Below, piece after piece: positions 42,352 to 55,467 of a stretch of DNA of 64,000 nucleotides (positions within the stretch are counted from its first letter, which is position 1; the number at the start of each line of letters is the position of its first letter). The stretch covers positions 310,001-374,000 of the forward strand of contig NW_025813938.1 in the NCBI RefSeq assembly GCF_021917145.1, in the 5' to 3' direction. Under the pieces are notes generated by a model, which was given only the letters and a program-made list of their open reading frames with translations, had not been told where the DNA came from and made no database searches. Source of the DNA: Hypomesus transpacificus. Lineage: Eukaryota > Chordata > Actinopteri > Osmeriformes > Osmeridae. The position numbers and the translations under genes were made by a program.

Positions 42352-43886
42352 TCCTCCAGCTCCCAGCCTGCTGCAGGGTCCTCTAGCTCCCAGCCTGCTG
42401 CAGGGTCCTCTAGCTCCCAGCCTGCCTGCTGCAGGGTCCTCTAGCTCCCAGCCTGCCTGCTGCAGGGTCCTCTAGCTCCCAGCCTGCCTGCTGCAGGGTC
42501 CTCTAGCTCCCAGCCTGCTGCAGGGTCCTCTAGCTCCCAGCCTGCTGCAGGGTCCTCTAGCTCCCAGCCTGCTGCAGGGTCCTCTAGCTCCCAGCCTGCT
42601 GCAGGGTCCTCTAGCTCCCAGCCTGCTGCAGGGTCCTCTAGCTCCCAGCCTGCCTGCTGCAGGGTCCTCTAGCTCCCAGCCTGCCTGCTGCAGGGTCCTC
42701 TAGCTCCCAGCCTGCCTGCTGCAGGGTCCTCTAGCTCCCAGCCTGCCTGCTGCAGGGTCCTCTAGCTCCCAGCCTGCTGCAGGGTCCTCTAGCTCCCAGC
42801 CTGCTGCAGGGTCCTCTAGCTCCCAGCCTGCTGCAGGGTCCTCTAGCTCCCAGCCTGCTGCAGGGTCCTCTAGCTCCCAGCCTGCCTGCTGCAGGGTCCT
42901 CTAGCTCCCAGCCTGCCTGCTGCAGGGTCCTCTAGCTCCCAGCCTGCCTGCTGCAGGGTCCTCTAGCTCCCAGCCTGCCTGCTGCAGGGTCCTCTAGCTC
43001 CCAGCCTGCTGCAGGGTCCTCTAGCTCCCAGCCTGCCTGCTGCAGGGTCCTCTAGCTCCCAGCCTGCCTGCTGCAGGGTCCTCTAGCTCCCAGCCTGCTG
43101 CAGGGTCCTCTAGCTCCCAGCCTGCCTGCTGCAGGGTCCTCTAGCTCCCAGCCTGCTGCAGGGTCCTCTAGCTCCCAGCCTGCCTGCTGCAGGGTCCTCT
43201 AGCTCCCAGCCTGCTGCAGGGTCCTCTAGCTCCCAGCCTGCTGCAGGGTCCTCTAGCTCCCAGCCTGCTGCAGGGTCCTCTAGCTCCCAGCCTGCTGCAG
43301 GGTCCTCTAGCTCCCAGCCTGCTGCAGGGTCCTCTAGCTCCCAGCCTGCCTGCTGCAGGGTCCTCTAGCTCCCAGCCTGCCTGCTGCAGGGTCCTCTAGC
43401 TCCCAGCCTGCCTGCTGCAGGGTCCTCCAGCTCCCAGCCTGCTGCAGGGTCCTCTAGCTCCCAGCCTGCTGCAGGGTCCTCTAGCTCCCAGCCTGCCTGC
43501 TGCAGGGTCCTCTAGCTCCCAGCCTGCTGCAGGGTCCTCTAGCTCCCAGCCTGCTGCAGGGTCCTCTAGCTCCCAGCCTGCCTGCTGCAGGGTCCTCTAG
43601 CTCCCAGCCTGCTGCAGGGTCCTCTAGCTCCCAGCCTGCTGCAGGGTCCTCTAGCTCCCAGCCTGCCTGCTGCAGGGTCCTCTAGCTCCCAGCCTGCCTG
43701 CTGCAGGGTCCTCTAGCTCCCAGCCTGCCTGCTGCAGGGTCCTCTAGCTCCCAGCCTGCCTGCTGCAGGGTCCTCTAGCTCCCAGCCTGCCTGCTGCAGG
43801 GTCCTCTAGCTCCCAGCCTGCCTGCTGCAGGGTCCTCTAGCTCCCAGCCTGCTGCAGGGTCCTCTAGCTCCCAGGCTGCTGCAGGG
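42352..43886. repeat. 1.5-kb minisatellite with 27/31-bp units
   Basis: About 52 units of CTAGCTCCCAGCCTGCTGCA plus GGGTCCT. Long units carry one extra CCTG (GCCTGCCTGCTG). Long and short units come in runs, giving a binary pattern along the array. A PstI-like CTGCAG core is in every unit. Confidence 0.96.
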
Positions 43887-44217
43887 TGGACGGGCTGACA
43901 GGTTGCAGCAGATGCATGCGTATGCTAATGAATGACTGGGCTGTTTTACGTGCGTAGAAAGGGGGGAGGGGTCCACTAGTTTTCATGAAATGGGCTAAAT
44001 ATTAAATGTGTTCAAAGTAAAATACAATTTTGCTCAGAAAGTATGTCCAGCTGACATACTTTCTGAAAGATAGTGAGAACTCCTGAACACAGTCTAAATC
44101 ACAGTGTTCTCTGGTGTTACACACACTGTGTGTGTGTGTGTGACAGTGGAGGGGAGATGGGGGATGTATATCACAGTCAGCTGGTGACTCCGAACCCCCT
44201 TCTAACTCACCACTGAA

Positions 44218-45246
44218 ATGGCCACCCACCCTCACAGCCTCACAGCCTCACAGCCTCACAGCCACCCACCCTCACAGCCTCACAGCCTCACAGCCTCACA
44301 ACCACCCACCCTCACAGCCACCCACCCTCACAGCCTCACAGCCACCCACCCTCACAGCCACTCACCCTCACAGCCTCACAGCCTCACAGCCACCCACCCT
44401 CACAGCCTCACAGCCACCCACCCTCACAGCCTCACAGCCTCACAGCCTCACAGCCACCCACCCTCACAGCCTCACAGCCTCACAGCCTCACAGCCTCACA
44501 GCCTCACAGCCTCACAGCCTCACAGCCACCCACCCTCACAGCCTCACAGCCTCACAGCCTCACAGCCACCCACCCTCACAGCCACCCACCCTCACAGCCT
44601 CACAGCCACCCACCCTCACAGCCACCCACCCTCACAGCCTCACAGCCTCACAGCCTCACAGCCACCCACCCTCACAGACTCACAGCCACCCACCCTCACA
44701 GCCTCACAGCCTCACAGCCTCACAGCCTCACAGCCACCCACCCTCACAGCCTCACAGCCTCACAGCCTCACACCCTCACACCCTCACAGCCTCACAGCCA
44801 CCCACCCTCACAGCCTCACAGCCTCACAGCCTCACAGCCACCCACCCTCACAGCCTCACAGCCTCACAGCCACCCACCCTCACAGCCTCACAGCCTCACA
44901 GCCACCCACCCTCACAGCCTCACAGCCTCACAGCCACCCACCCTCACAGCCTCACAGCCTCACAGCCACCCACCCTCACAGCCTCACAGCCTCACAGCCA
45001 CCCACCCTCACAGCCTCACAGCCTCACAGCCACCCACCCTCACAGCCTCACAGCCTCACAGCCACCCACCCTCACAGCCTCACAGCCTCACAGCCACCCA
45101 CCCTCACAGCCTCACAGCCTCACAGCCTCACAGCCACCCACCCTCACAGCCTCACAGCCTCACAGCCTCACAGCCACCCACCCTCACAGCCTCACAGCCT
45201 CACAGCCTCACAGCCTCACAGCCACCCACCCTCATAGCCTCACAGC
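44218..45246. repeat. 1.0-kb composite array of CCTCACAG and CCACCCAC
   Basis: A 9-bp CTCACAGCC unit and a CACCCACC spacer alternate. The second half settles into a regular larger unit (two CTCACAGC plus one CACCCACC). It leaves a 339-codon open frame of Ser/Gln/Pro/His repeats that I regard as artefact. Confidence 0.95.
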
Positions 45247-45304
45247 CGATGAAATCCTATAGATCCTAACTGATCACGGTCCAGCAGCGTCAGTATGGAT
45301 CTGC

Positions 45305-45625
45305 AGCTCTGCATGTGGAGCCCACAGCACAGAGAGCCCACAGCACTGAGAGCCCACAGCACAGAGAGCCCACAGCACAGAGAGCCCACAGCACCGAGAG
45401 CCCACAGCACAGAGAGCCCACAGCACAGAGAGCCCACAGCACAGAGAGCCCAGAGAGCCCACAGCACAGAGCCCACAGCACAGAGAGCCCACAGCACAGA
45501 AAGCCCACAGCACAGAGAGCCCACAGCACAGAGCTCACAGCACAGAGAGCCCACAGCACAGAGAGCCCACAGCACAGAGAGCCCACAGCACAGAGAGCCC
45601 ACAGTACAGAGCCCACAGCACAGAG
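45305..45625. repeat. 15-17-bp array, GAGAGCCCACAGCACAG
   Basis: About twenty units of GAGAGCCCACAGCACA with occasional loss of GAGA. It follows the previous array after about 60 bp of unique sequence. Confidence 0.93.
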
Positions 45626-45639
45626 GGGAATGGTGGCCC

Positions 45640-46336
45640 CTCATCCCCCTGCCCCTTCTCCACCTGCCTCTCCTCTCCCTGCCTCTCCCTGCCCCTCCTC
45701 CCCCTGCCCCTGCCCCTGCCCCTCCTCCCCCTGCCTCTCCTCTCCCTGCCCCTCCTCCCCCTACCTCTCCTCTCCCTGCCCCTCCTCCCCCTGCTCCTCC
45801 TCTCCCTGCCCCTCCTCGCCCTGCTCCTCCTCCCCCTGCCTCTCCTCTCCCTGCCTCTCATCTCCCTGCTCCTCCTCTCCCTGCCCCTCCTCCCCCTGCC
45901 CCTTCTCCCCCTGCCCCTCCTCGCCCTGCTCCTCCTCCCCCTGCCCCTCCTCTCCCTGCTCCTCCTCTCCCTGCCCCTCCTCCCCCTGCCCCTGCCCCTC
46001 CTCGCCCTGCTCCTCCTCCCCCTGCCCCTCCTCTCCCTGCTCCTCCTCTCCCTGCCCCTCCTCCCCCTGCCCCTGCCCCTCCTCGCCCTGCTCCTCCTCT
46101 CCCTGCCCCTCCTCCCCCTGCCCCTGCCCCTCCTCGCCTTGCTCCTCCTCCCCCTGCCCCTCCTCTCCCTGCTCCTCCTCTCCCTGCCCCTCCTCCCCCT
46201 GCCCCTGCCTCTCCTCTCCCTGCTCCTCTTCGCCCTGCCCCTCCTCCCCCTGGCCCTCCTCCCCCTGCCTTCCTCCCCCTGCCCCTCCTCGCCCTGCTCC
46301 TCCTCCCCCTGACCCTCCTCCCCCTGCCCCACACCC
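45640..46336. repeat. 700-bp C/T-rich (CCCTGCCCCTCCTC)n tract
   Basis: Pyrimidine-rich with G only in CCTG and TCGCC positions; units group into larger blocks around CCCTGCCCCTGCCCCTCC. Proline-rich or arginine/glycine-rich open frames on either strand come from composition. Confidence 0.93.
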
Positions 46337-46874
46337 CTCGTTGTGATTGGGTAGAACAGTGCTGTGACTCTGTGGACGTGTGGTTGCGCCGTTCTCCTGT
46401 TACGCTGCCTTATGAGGTCTGTGGCGGCGTTGCCATGGCGACGTGCTCCAGTTTCTTGCCTCTCACCGGATCCAGTAGAATGGAACACGACGCACAGCCT
46501 TAGTGCCCGTGCTTAGATCAAACAGGGATGTTGTTGGCCGAGAGGGGGCTCCCTGGGTTATGAGAAGAGACAGGATGAACCTTACAAACATCAGTAGACG
46601 CACAGACAGAAAGGGGAAGCAGCTTCGCCATGACAACTGCTAACGTGCACGCGTGGGGAGATGGGCTCACATGCACTAATCAGTCACGCACAGAGCTGAA
46701 GGAACTGGCTCCAAGATGGCAGTGTGTATGTCTGTGTATGTGGCCAGAGCATTCAGCAGTCAGAGGGTATTGGGCTGAAGGGGGAGTGTTAGGAGATGTA
46801 GAAAGATCTGGAACACAGAAGGAGAAACAGAGAGATGGACACAGGGAGAGAAACAGAGAGAAAAAAGGGAGGGT

Positions 46875-46876
<2 letters not shown>
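46337..46876. other. Unique spacer between arrays, no gene found
   Basis: Moderately CpG-rich (GTTGCCATGGCGACGTG near 46429) but no exon or RNA recognised. Confidence 0.4.
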
Positions 46877-46954
<78 letters not shown>

Positions 46955-46958
46955 GAGA

Positions 46959-47041
<83 letters not shown>
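46877..47041. repeat. (GA)n microsatellite, about 165 bp
   Basis: Nearly pure GA with short GACA and GAAA interruptions near 46946-46966. It is long enough to form triplex DNA. Confidence 0.95.
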
Positions 47042-47043
<2 letters not shown>

Positions 47044-47342
47044 CGTGTGAACAAAGCCCTGATTGCTGAGTCACAGCTTTCTCTCCCCCTGCACCTCTAC
47101 TTGTCATCTATCACAGAGAGGCTGTTCCTCCTGTTCACTCCTGCTCACCTCACTCTTCTCCTTCCTCTGCTCACCTCACTCTTCTCCTTCCTCTGTGGGT
47201 TCTCCCCTTCCACACTGCCCTCTCTACTGAGTTACCACATTCTGTCCTTCATTTGAGTGGCTTCATCTCTCTGTTCTACCCCTCTTGTTCTCTGTCTCAT
47301 CCTGCGCCTTCTCGTTCTCTGCCTCCTCTTTTCCCAACTTTC

Positions 47343-47516
47343 GCCTACTCCCTCCCTCTCTTCACCCTGTATCTCCATCCTCCTATGCTCTCCTCTCCTC
47401 CCTCCCCCTCTTCACCCTGTATCTCCATCCTCCTATGCTCTCCTCTCCTCCCTCCCCCTCTTCACCCTGTATCTCCATCCTCCTATGCTCTCCTCTCCTC
47501 CCTCCACCTCTTCCTT
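47343..47516. repeat. 50-bp triplicate, C/T-rich
   Basis: Three copies of TTCACCCTGTATCTCCATCC plus TCCTATGCTCTCCTCTCCTC; the last diverges after CCTCCACCTC. Confidence 0.9.
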
Positions 47517-50500
47517 CTTCTCATCCAGTCCACCTCTAGTTCTCCTCCACCCAGTGTTGCCTGAAGAAAATGGTTCTATATGTCGTTAGAGTTAGAAAGT
47601 TCTTTAGACTAGCTGTGGGCATTCTGCTGCCAAAGTATGGATTGTAGCACGTAGCTGTTAGAAAGGTCAGTGAGGGTCCAGAAACATGGCCCCTGAAAGG
47701 GAACTGAACACACCCCTTAGATAAACCAACATCTTTCAAAATGAACAAGGTAGGAGTCCGACAAGGTAACAGCTATTGGAGGACCACAACAGCCCCCCAT
47801 TCCCTCGTTGGAATATTGATTTGATTTGATGAGGGTAGCTTCATGCATATCCCCTCTATCCCTCACCACACACCCCTGACCCCTGGCAACCCCCTCCCCC
47901 TCTCCTCTCTTCCTCTGTGTGGATGGAAACCATCCCCCCCCACCTCTCTCCCACCCTGCCTTCTCTTTTCCGAGTTCTAACCTAGAATTCCAGAGTTGTT
48001 TGAACAGAGTCCTCTCGCCATTGCAATTGGTGCTCTTTGACCTTTCCAGTCATGGTGAGGAGGTATGTGGACAGTAAGGGTGGAATTCCTCTGAAGTTCC
48101 AAGTTATGTACATTCTCTCTCTCAGGAGACCAGCAGGAACAGACACATAAACACGCTCACACATTCATTACATACACTCACAAGCAAACACACACATCAA
48201 TGAATACAATACAATATGGAAGTTTAACACACATAAAAGCAATCATGCTAACATATGAAAACCAATACAGATTTTTTGGGTGACATGCAGACTTAAGTGT
48301 ATCACCTCACATGGCAACACAACATGTTTGTTCATTCTTTCTCTGGAACCCAAATCTCTTAAATTCCTTGTATGTATTTTTGCTAAAAATCTTCCCAAAC
48401 ATTCCATGTAGAGGAGACAGTGTCCTGAACAGGGGACAATACAAACAGCATTTCAGGAAAAACAAGAGATGGAAAGAGACTGCAGTTACATTGAACAATT
48501 TCTTATAATTGTCAGTTATTTTTATCTCTAAAACAACTCTGTTTAAAGGTACTTGTGAATCCTTTTAAATTAAGATTGAAACCACATTTAACCAAAAAGT
48601 ACCTATTTTCATAGTTCTGATTCAATTTGACTAAAGAAAAAAACGTTGAATGATTTATCAAAAAACTGATTATGTATTTTTCCAAAATGTTTGAATCAAC
48701 ATCAATCTGCCTAAACCATTTGTGATAATTAGTTACTTAAGAAAGCAAGGCCTTTAACATTTTGAGTTACAAAGCTATAAATAACAATAGAGGTGATTTG
48801 TAACATGTTTTCATTAGTTGTATTTTATATTATTCCACAAGAAAACAGAAACTGAAGTTATTGATTATCTGTAGCATCTGGTTATTCCATCAAATATTTA
48901 GAAGAGATCCAGATCATTTATTTGATGATGGAAGTTTGTTATTTTCCAGTAAAACTTTGCCATACAAATCTCAACAAGCAAATGTGGTGTTATGTTTTTG
49001 ACATTGATAATGTTCATTGTTCGCTTTTTTTTATTGGTTTTAATTCCTCTAGACAATAACATATTGGTATTTCCTCTAGACAATCTGAAACAATAACATT
49101 CTTATTTAATAGCTTACTTAATACCCTCTATAATCTATCAAAACGTAGCTATTCATAACAGAAGTATGTTTGTAAAGGCAACAATTCAATCATTTTGTAG
49201 GACATAAAAATAAATGAAAATTATTGTTAAGATATATTTGAAAGGTACAAACATCATAACTTGCATGCTGTTTTCCAAAACAGTCAAATCACAATACTAC
49301 CAAAATTGTTATCAGTAATTCCTCAATATTTTGGAATTCGTTAAAGACAATTTACATTTGAATATTAGTAAAAAAATGAATTCACTATGACAACAACATT
49401 TTATATTTTTCCAATTTCATGTGTTAGTAGTGTAGTGTAAATACTGAACAGGCCTTTTAAGTACAACCACTCTTCAGGTTAATTTCATGCTAATATTACG
49501 GTAAGATATGTTGGTCAATCGTAGCCTCATACAAGCCTGTATAGTCAATTGTCCAAAAATAATTAACCCTAAAATATCTTGTTTGAGGTTACAGAATTCA
49601 CTTCTCTTCTTCTTTGATTATGTCGGCTTGTCCACCAACAGAAATAAGAGATCTATGGTAAATCGTCAAAAAGTATATGACGAAACGTTCTTGTTTTAAG
49701 GCGGAAAAGGGAGTACCAAAATAGTAGTTAAGCAGCTACGGTGGGACCAGTCAGGAAACAGAATCCGGAGGCTACAAATGTAGTCACGCCCCTTGGAATG
49801 CGAGTATACAACGCCTCTTCGCGGAAGATATAGGCCTCCATTTGTGGCTGCCTTCAAAAACTCATGCAGATATGCGCAGTGAAAAGGAGAGGAGAGGGGA
49901 GGGGACTTTGTGGAGAAAAACTCTCCGCCAAATACGTCCTCATTCTCCCCCCTTGGCTGGCAAATGATTTAAAGTAAACATTGTTATTTAAAAAATACGT
50001 AACCATTCCTCATTCAATTATTCGAAATACCTGCGGTTGTATCTGTGTATGTTTCTGCATACAAAAAATAGCTAAATAATTGTTTAGTTATAAGTCAACT
50101 CTACTCAGATTGCATTTAGTTCATCTTCATATTGCATTCGATTTTAGGCAACTAGTTACTAGCATAGTTTATGATAACTCTGTAACTGGTAAGAAAAGAG
50201 GTTGAAACAAGGACTTAAAAACAAACAAAGAGTTTCAGAGGTGCTGAGTCTATTCACTGCAAACATGCCCCGAGTCCAGCACGTCCCTGAATGTAAAAGG
50301 AGAATATATAGATTTCTGAAGGAATTAATTCAGATGTCAGCTTTGTCATAGTTTGGACAACACCAAAACAGAAAACCAAAAATAGCAGATTTCTAAATGA
50401 CTCAAAAATGAATTCGTTTGTTTGTAAAGGAATAAGTGTGCTTCCAGAAAGCCACCCTGGGTGTTTATAGCAGGTTCTCATCTGACCTCTGACATCATGG

Positions 50501-50767
50501 AAAGGGCGGGGCTTGAGGAGGATGTGATGATGTAACCAAGAAAACTTGTTTGGGAGATGGTGTGGCAGTGGGAGCAGGTTACTACGCTGGTCTAGGTTCA
50601 GTTTTAGTTGAATTTCACAATATTATTTTCAGTGTTTCACATATTTATTTGCTGTTGGCAGTTGGGGAGGTTAATCTGATGCTTGACCTGAGATCCTAAA
50701 ATCAAGTTGTACCTGGTTAGGGTTAGCTGGTTAGGGTAAGCTGGTTATGGTTTGCTGGTTAGGGTTA
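47517..50767. other. Gene-poor AT-rich sequence
   Basis: No coding exon, tRNA or known hairpin seen. Near 49690-49930 base composition turns GC-richer (AGTCACGCCCCTTGGAATGC), which may be a promoter. I cannot link it to a transcript. Confidence 0.45.
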
Positions 50768-50963
50768 GATTTACATTTAGTCATTTAGCAGACGCTCTTA
50801 TTCAGAGCGACTTACAGTAAGTACAGGGACATTCCCCCCAAGGCAAGTAGGGTGAAGTGCCTTGCCCAAGGACACAACATCATTTGGCTTGGGGGGAATC
50901 GATCCGGCAACCTTCTGATTACTAGTCCGACTCCCTCACCGCTCAGCCATCTGACTCCCTAGG
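50768..50963 (-). mobile_element. tRNA-derived SINE, full length
   Basis: Read on minus: head TGGCTGAGCGGTGAGGGAGT (A box) and GGATCGATTCC (B box), body CCTTGGGCAAGGCACTTCAC, tail TCGCTCTGAATAAGAGCGTC then TAAATGACTAAATG. This is the most complete copy and shows that the family is tRNA-derived, with a leucine- or serine-like head. Confidence 0.88.
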
Positions 50964-52448
50964 GTTAGCTGTCAGCGCTGCAGGCTGAGCCCAGGATGAG
51001 GCTGCTGGGGGGGGGGGGGGGGTCAGGATGAGGCTGGTTAATAGTTTGTTTTGTTCTTTGTTTGTGTTTCATGAAGTTTTACATTTAAAATGTTCTTCTT
51101 TTAGCAGATACTTTTATCCAAATGAAGTATTATTAGAAAAGTTTACATGATTTGTAACATCACAGAAAATCTGAATGAAAACCAATGTCACAGTGATCTT
51201 CAATTAAAACAAACAACCACAGAAGTATAATCAATTTACATAAATGCAATATCGTTATGATATAGCAAACCCATGTGAAACTACAGTACAACAGCTTTTT
51301 GACATCTCACAGGAAGACATTAGCAGTGTGATGTCAGTGTTATGCCAAGGAATACCACTATGACATCACAAATAACCAACATGACACCAAAACTAAGCTG
51401 GCAGCCAGGAATCGTGCCACCTACTGTAGTCATCACAGACAAGCACTGTGACACCACATTGGACAGTACCATTGTGATCTCACAATCACCCCCGCTGACA
51501 AACAAGGTGAACCATAATGCCATTATGAAACACATTATTGCAACCCTCTGGGCATGTTTTGATTGAAATATTATGGAATATTAGGACACTGTAAATTAAA
51601 TGCAATCACCGCAAATTATATTACTAGAATACAAGGAGGAAATATCAACATAACACATGTAATTGTTTTGTGTGTCCACAACAAAAATGTTTGCATTTTG
51701 AAGTTTATACTATCACAAAAGGCTGCTTATAAGCAAGTATACCAGTAGCTTTAGTTGGAAGGCTGGATTTCAGGTATGCTCCATTCTAACACACTCTCTC
51801 TCCCTCTCTCTCCCACTTTTTCTCTCTCAGTCTCTCGTTCCCCCCTCTCCCTCTCTGTCTCTCTCCCCCCCTCCCTCTCTCTCTCTGGCGCCACGTTGCC
51901 CAGGGTAACCTGAGCCACCCAGCATTCCACACCGTGACATCTGGGTATTCTACGGTTGCTGACCCCTTAGGGGTCAAAGGTCATTTTTGGGAGGAGGAGA
52001 GTGAGGGCTAGTTTGGGGGAGGAGGGCCTTCTCTAGGGAAGAAGGGTACAAAGACACGAGGGTAACTGGAGGGGGGAGGGGGAGGGAGGGGGGGGTGACG
52101 TAATTATTTTAGAATCGACTCCGCTTTCTTTTTTGTGATACAGTGTTGTGTGAAGAGCAGGCTGATGATGCTAGCAGAGTTGAGATAGGGGGAGGAAGAG
52201 GAGGAGGCAAAAGGTAAGGTTTGTGTGTGTGCTGTGTGTGTATATAGCACACACCTCCCATGCATGTGTACAAAACAAACCGCAGCTCCTTAGTGATTGG
52301 TCAGATTTACCGAAATGATGTCATCTATAAGGCAAGAGTATTTCTACCACGTCAAACCGTCTTCAGATAAAGAGTTTGATCTGGTTTCTGACTCCTTTTA
52401 TTTCCTGACAATAACACACTTTACACATGTGGAGACCCTTCAGATAGT
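50964..52448. other. No gene found
   Basis: Holds a G run at about 51007-51022, a C/T-rich patch at 51790-51890 and a G-rich patch at 52068-52098. GGAGGAGGCAAAAG|GTAAGG near 52213 would be an acceptable donor for a non-coding exon, but nothing else supports it. Confidence 0.45.
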
Positions 52449-52838
52449 GTTAGGATGTGTGTTTATAGGATGTGTGTTTATAGGATGTGTGTCTATAGGA
52501 TGTGTGTTTATAGGATGTGTGTTTATAGGATGTGTGTTTATAGGATGTGTGTTTATAGGATGTGTGTCTATAGGATGTGTGTTTATAGGATGTGTGTTTA
52601 TAGGATGTGTGTTTATAGGATGTGTGTCTATAGGATGTGTGTTTATAGGATGTGTGTTTATAGGATGTGTGTTTATAGGATGTGTGTTTATAGGATGTGT
52701 GTTTATAGGGTGTGTGTTTATAGGATGTGTGTTTATAGGATGTGTGTTTATAGGATGTGTGTCTATAGGATGTGTGTTTATAGGATGTGTGTCTATAGGA
52801 TGTGTGTCTATAGGATGTGTGTTTATAGGATGTGTGTG
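52449..52838. repeat. 15-bp minisatellite, about 26 copies
   Basis: GATGTGTGTTTATAG repeated, with TCTATAG variants in a non-random subset. The period is a multiple of three, hence long open frames (CVFIG and MCVYR repeats) that are not genes. Confidence 0.96.
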
Positions 52839-53025
52839 TGTGCTTTATACCTTCCTGTGGGTCAGTTCACTGCTGTTTACAGTGTGGCTTGCACACCTAT
52901 TATAGACCATGTAAACAAGGGCTTAATGCATCATAAAACTAACAGAAATGAAGACTTTAGGGGTCAGTCATGTGTGAGTCTTAAACCCAACATGGGGGAG
53001 AGTGTGGAAGTAAAGTATGTCTGTG

Positions 53026-53560
53026 CACGTGTGTGTCTGACTGTGTGTGTGTCTATGTGTCTGACTGTGTGTGTCTGACTGTGTGTGTGCGTGTGTGTCT
53101 GACTGTGTGTGTGCACATGTGTGTGTCTGACTGTGTGTGTGCGTGTGTGTCTGACTGTGTGTGTGCGTGTCTGACTGTGTGTGTGCGTGTGTGTCTGACT
53201 GTGTGTGCGCGTGTGTGTCTGACTGTGTGTGCGCGTGTGTGTCTGACTGTGTGTGCGCGTGTGTGTCTGACTGTGTGTGCACGTGTGTGTCTGACTGTGT
53301 GTGCACGTGTGTGTCTGACTGTGTGTGTGCGTGTGTGTCTGACTGTGTGTGCACGTGTGTGTCTGACTGTGTGTGCACGTGCGTGTCTGACTGTGTGTGT
53401 GCGTGTGTGTCTGACTGTGTGTGTGTCTGACTGTGTGTGTGCGTGTGTGTCTGACTGTGTGTGTGTCTGACTGTGTGTGTGTCTGACTGTGTGTGTGCGT
53501 GTGTGTCTGACTGTGTGTGTGTCTGTGTGTGTCTGACTGTGTGTGTGTCTGTGTGTGCAC
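53026..53560. repeat. About 22-bp GT-rich minisatellite, about 24 copies
   Basis: GTGTGTCTGACTGTGTGTGT with GC insertions (GTGCGTGTGTGT, GCACGTGT). Alternating purine-pyrimidine runs could adopt Z-DNA. Confidence 0.95.
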
Positions 53561-53947
53561 ACATCTGCCAGAGGTGTGTCGCATGTTAGCATGTGGCTGG
53601 TCAGGTGACCGGCGTGGGGGCAAAGGAAAGACCAACAGAAATGTTTCATCAGCATTCTTTCGGTTCTCATTGGCTTAAAGGAACAGTTTGACAAGTTGAC
53701 ACGTGATTGACACAATGACGCCAACATTGTTGATTTTGACCAAACCAAGAGAGACTCGTTCAGAGCTTGTAGGACAGGTTTGTTTCAAAACTATCAACAC
53801 ACGACTACATATATAGATTGGCCTACATATAACACTCTGGGCTACAAACAGGAGTAATGCTTGTGAATCCAAAATCCTCAGCTGAATAGAAATGCATGTA
53901 TCTGAGGTCCAATGTTCCGTGGGAGCAGGTGGGACTGAGTGTGGGCT

Positions 53948-54092
53948 GTGAGCCAGGACGAGACCCCCAGCCCCCTTGAGCCAGGACGAGACCCCTAGCC
54001 CCCTTGAGCCAGGACGAGACCCCCAGCCCCCTTGAGCCAGGACGAGACCCCCAGCCTCCTGTGAGCCAGGACGAGACCCCCAGCCTCCTGAC
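53948..54092. repeat. 28-bp minisatellite, 5 copies
   Basis: GAGCCAGGACGAGACCCCCA plus GCCCCCTT; the last copies have GCCTCCTG. Confidence 0.93.
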
Positions 54093-55467
54093 AGCCGGGC
54101 CGTGGCCCACCTTCACTCTGAACACGGACCACAGAATGGATGGCTGTGTGTGTGATGGACAGTTGGTTTACTTTGCTCAGCCTTCCAAAGATTTTCTAAC
54201 CACAGTTATTCATATTACTCTTAGCTAACAACGGAGAATGCTGAAACACTTCCAGTGTAATCACATTGCAAATAAACGAACATAAATCTATCACTGATTA
54301 ACATCAAATGTATTTATGCTGTGTATAAATAGTTATTGCTGATATAATAATTTTTCAAAAAAATGTATTTGTTATTTCAGTTTTGATTTGTCTTAGTATT
54401 TCCCTCGGTTTCTAATAGTTTTTTATTTGGTTATTAATGAGCTGTAACCTAATACAGACACCCCAAATCATTTCATTCATAACTTCCTGCAGCATCATGC
54501 AGTGAGGAAGTGACAACACTTGATCCCGTTTGGTTTGAAGTCAACCCTCTGGACGCATTTCTTCATTTGATTACTTTATTAAGTTTTCATCTCGTTTCCA
54601 TCAGTTTATTAGAGAAAGCTCACGTGATTTTAATTAATATTGAATTATATTCAGAGTAAAGCCCTGCTTGCTACGTCTGTCAAGTCATTTACCGGTATGC
54701 GATTGCACAATTACTTGTACTATATATCAACTTTGGCAAACAAGTTTCTAGTCTCTTGACACGCCTTACTTTCAAAAGCTGTTTCTTCCTAAGTAGAATG
54801 TGTTTTGTAACCTGTAAAAACAACTCTTCGTTATGTGAACAGCAAAGCAAGTAAGCCTATGATTACATCTTTGGTGGAGTTGACAAATGGTGATGATATA
54901 GCATATCAACAGAATTAGACCGGGGGCCTCATGACTAAATATGGGCATTTACACCACCTTCCTCTGTCCCACATACCTCGCTCTGTGATTTATTCCTTCT
55001 GCCCCGCCCCCGTTCTACACTTCAGCCACACAGGCTGCTCACGCGCGCCTGGTTCAAACTCCTATCCCGTGCGCGTGCACACAGACGAACATTCCTTACA
55101 TAGCGTTTCAAACACATAACAGGCTGGTTTAATCTGTATTTAGAGGAGAGGGTGAGCTCGGTTTAAGCAAGTTTTTGTATGAAAGTCAGTGGGAGAGCGG
55201 GAGAGATACTGAAGGCGCAGATAGAAGTGTCCCCTCTTTCGCTCCTCTCGCAGCTTTCGGAATTCATTCTGCCTGACATCAAACGTTCTCCGCCGATTAG
55301 CTGCACAATCAGGTCCCCGCAGAACCGGGAGGGGGGAGTGTGGTAGCGAAAGGCAAGTTCTTTTCCGCTGGACAATGCCATTAGTTCAGCACCATTGGTC
55401 AGGAATGCCAGATTTCACAGCCCGCTGCCCTACTCCAAGCGTAAACCAAAGTGCCTTCATCACGCCA
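54093..55467. other. No gene found; GC-box region near 55000-55390
   Basis: AT-rich until about 54950, then CpG- and GC-box-containing sequence (TGCCCCGCCCCCGTTC, CACGCGCGCCTGG, GTGCGCGTGCAC). It may be an upstream promoter or enhancer of the miRNA transcript. Confidence 0.4.

Noticed and set aside
44218-46503. Ser/Pro/Gln- and Pro-rich open frames (339 and 402 codons) as mucin-like genes
   Set aside because: They follow repeat boundaries exactly, with no signal peptide, no flanking exons and an equally open opposite strand.
50880-50963. tRNA gene suggested by A- and B-box motifs
   Set aside because: The region continues into the shared SINE body and tail and cannot form a full cloverleaf; it is the head of a SINE. 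The same holds for 1079-1135 and 18170-18236.
52297-53748. Repeated CVFIG, MCVYR or HTHSQT open frames as membrane or antifreeze-like proteins
   Set aside because: The 15-bp period is a multiple of three and the GT-rich array lacks stops in several frames; coding is not needed to explain them.
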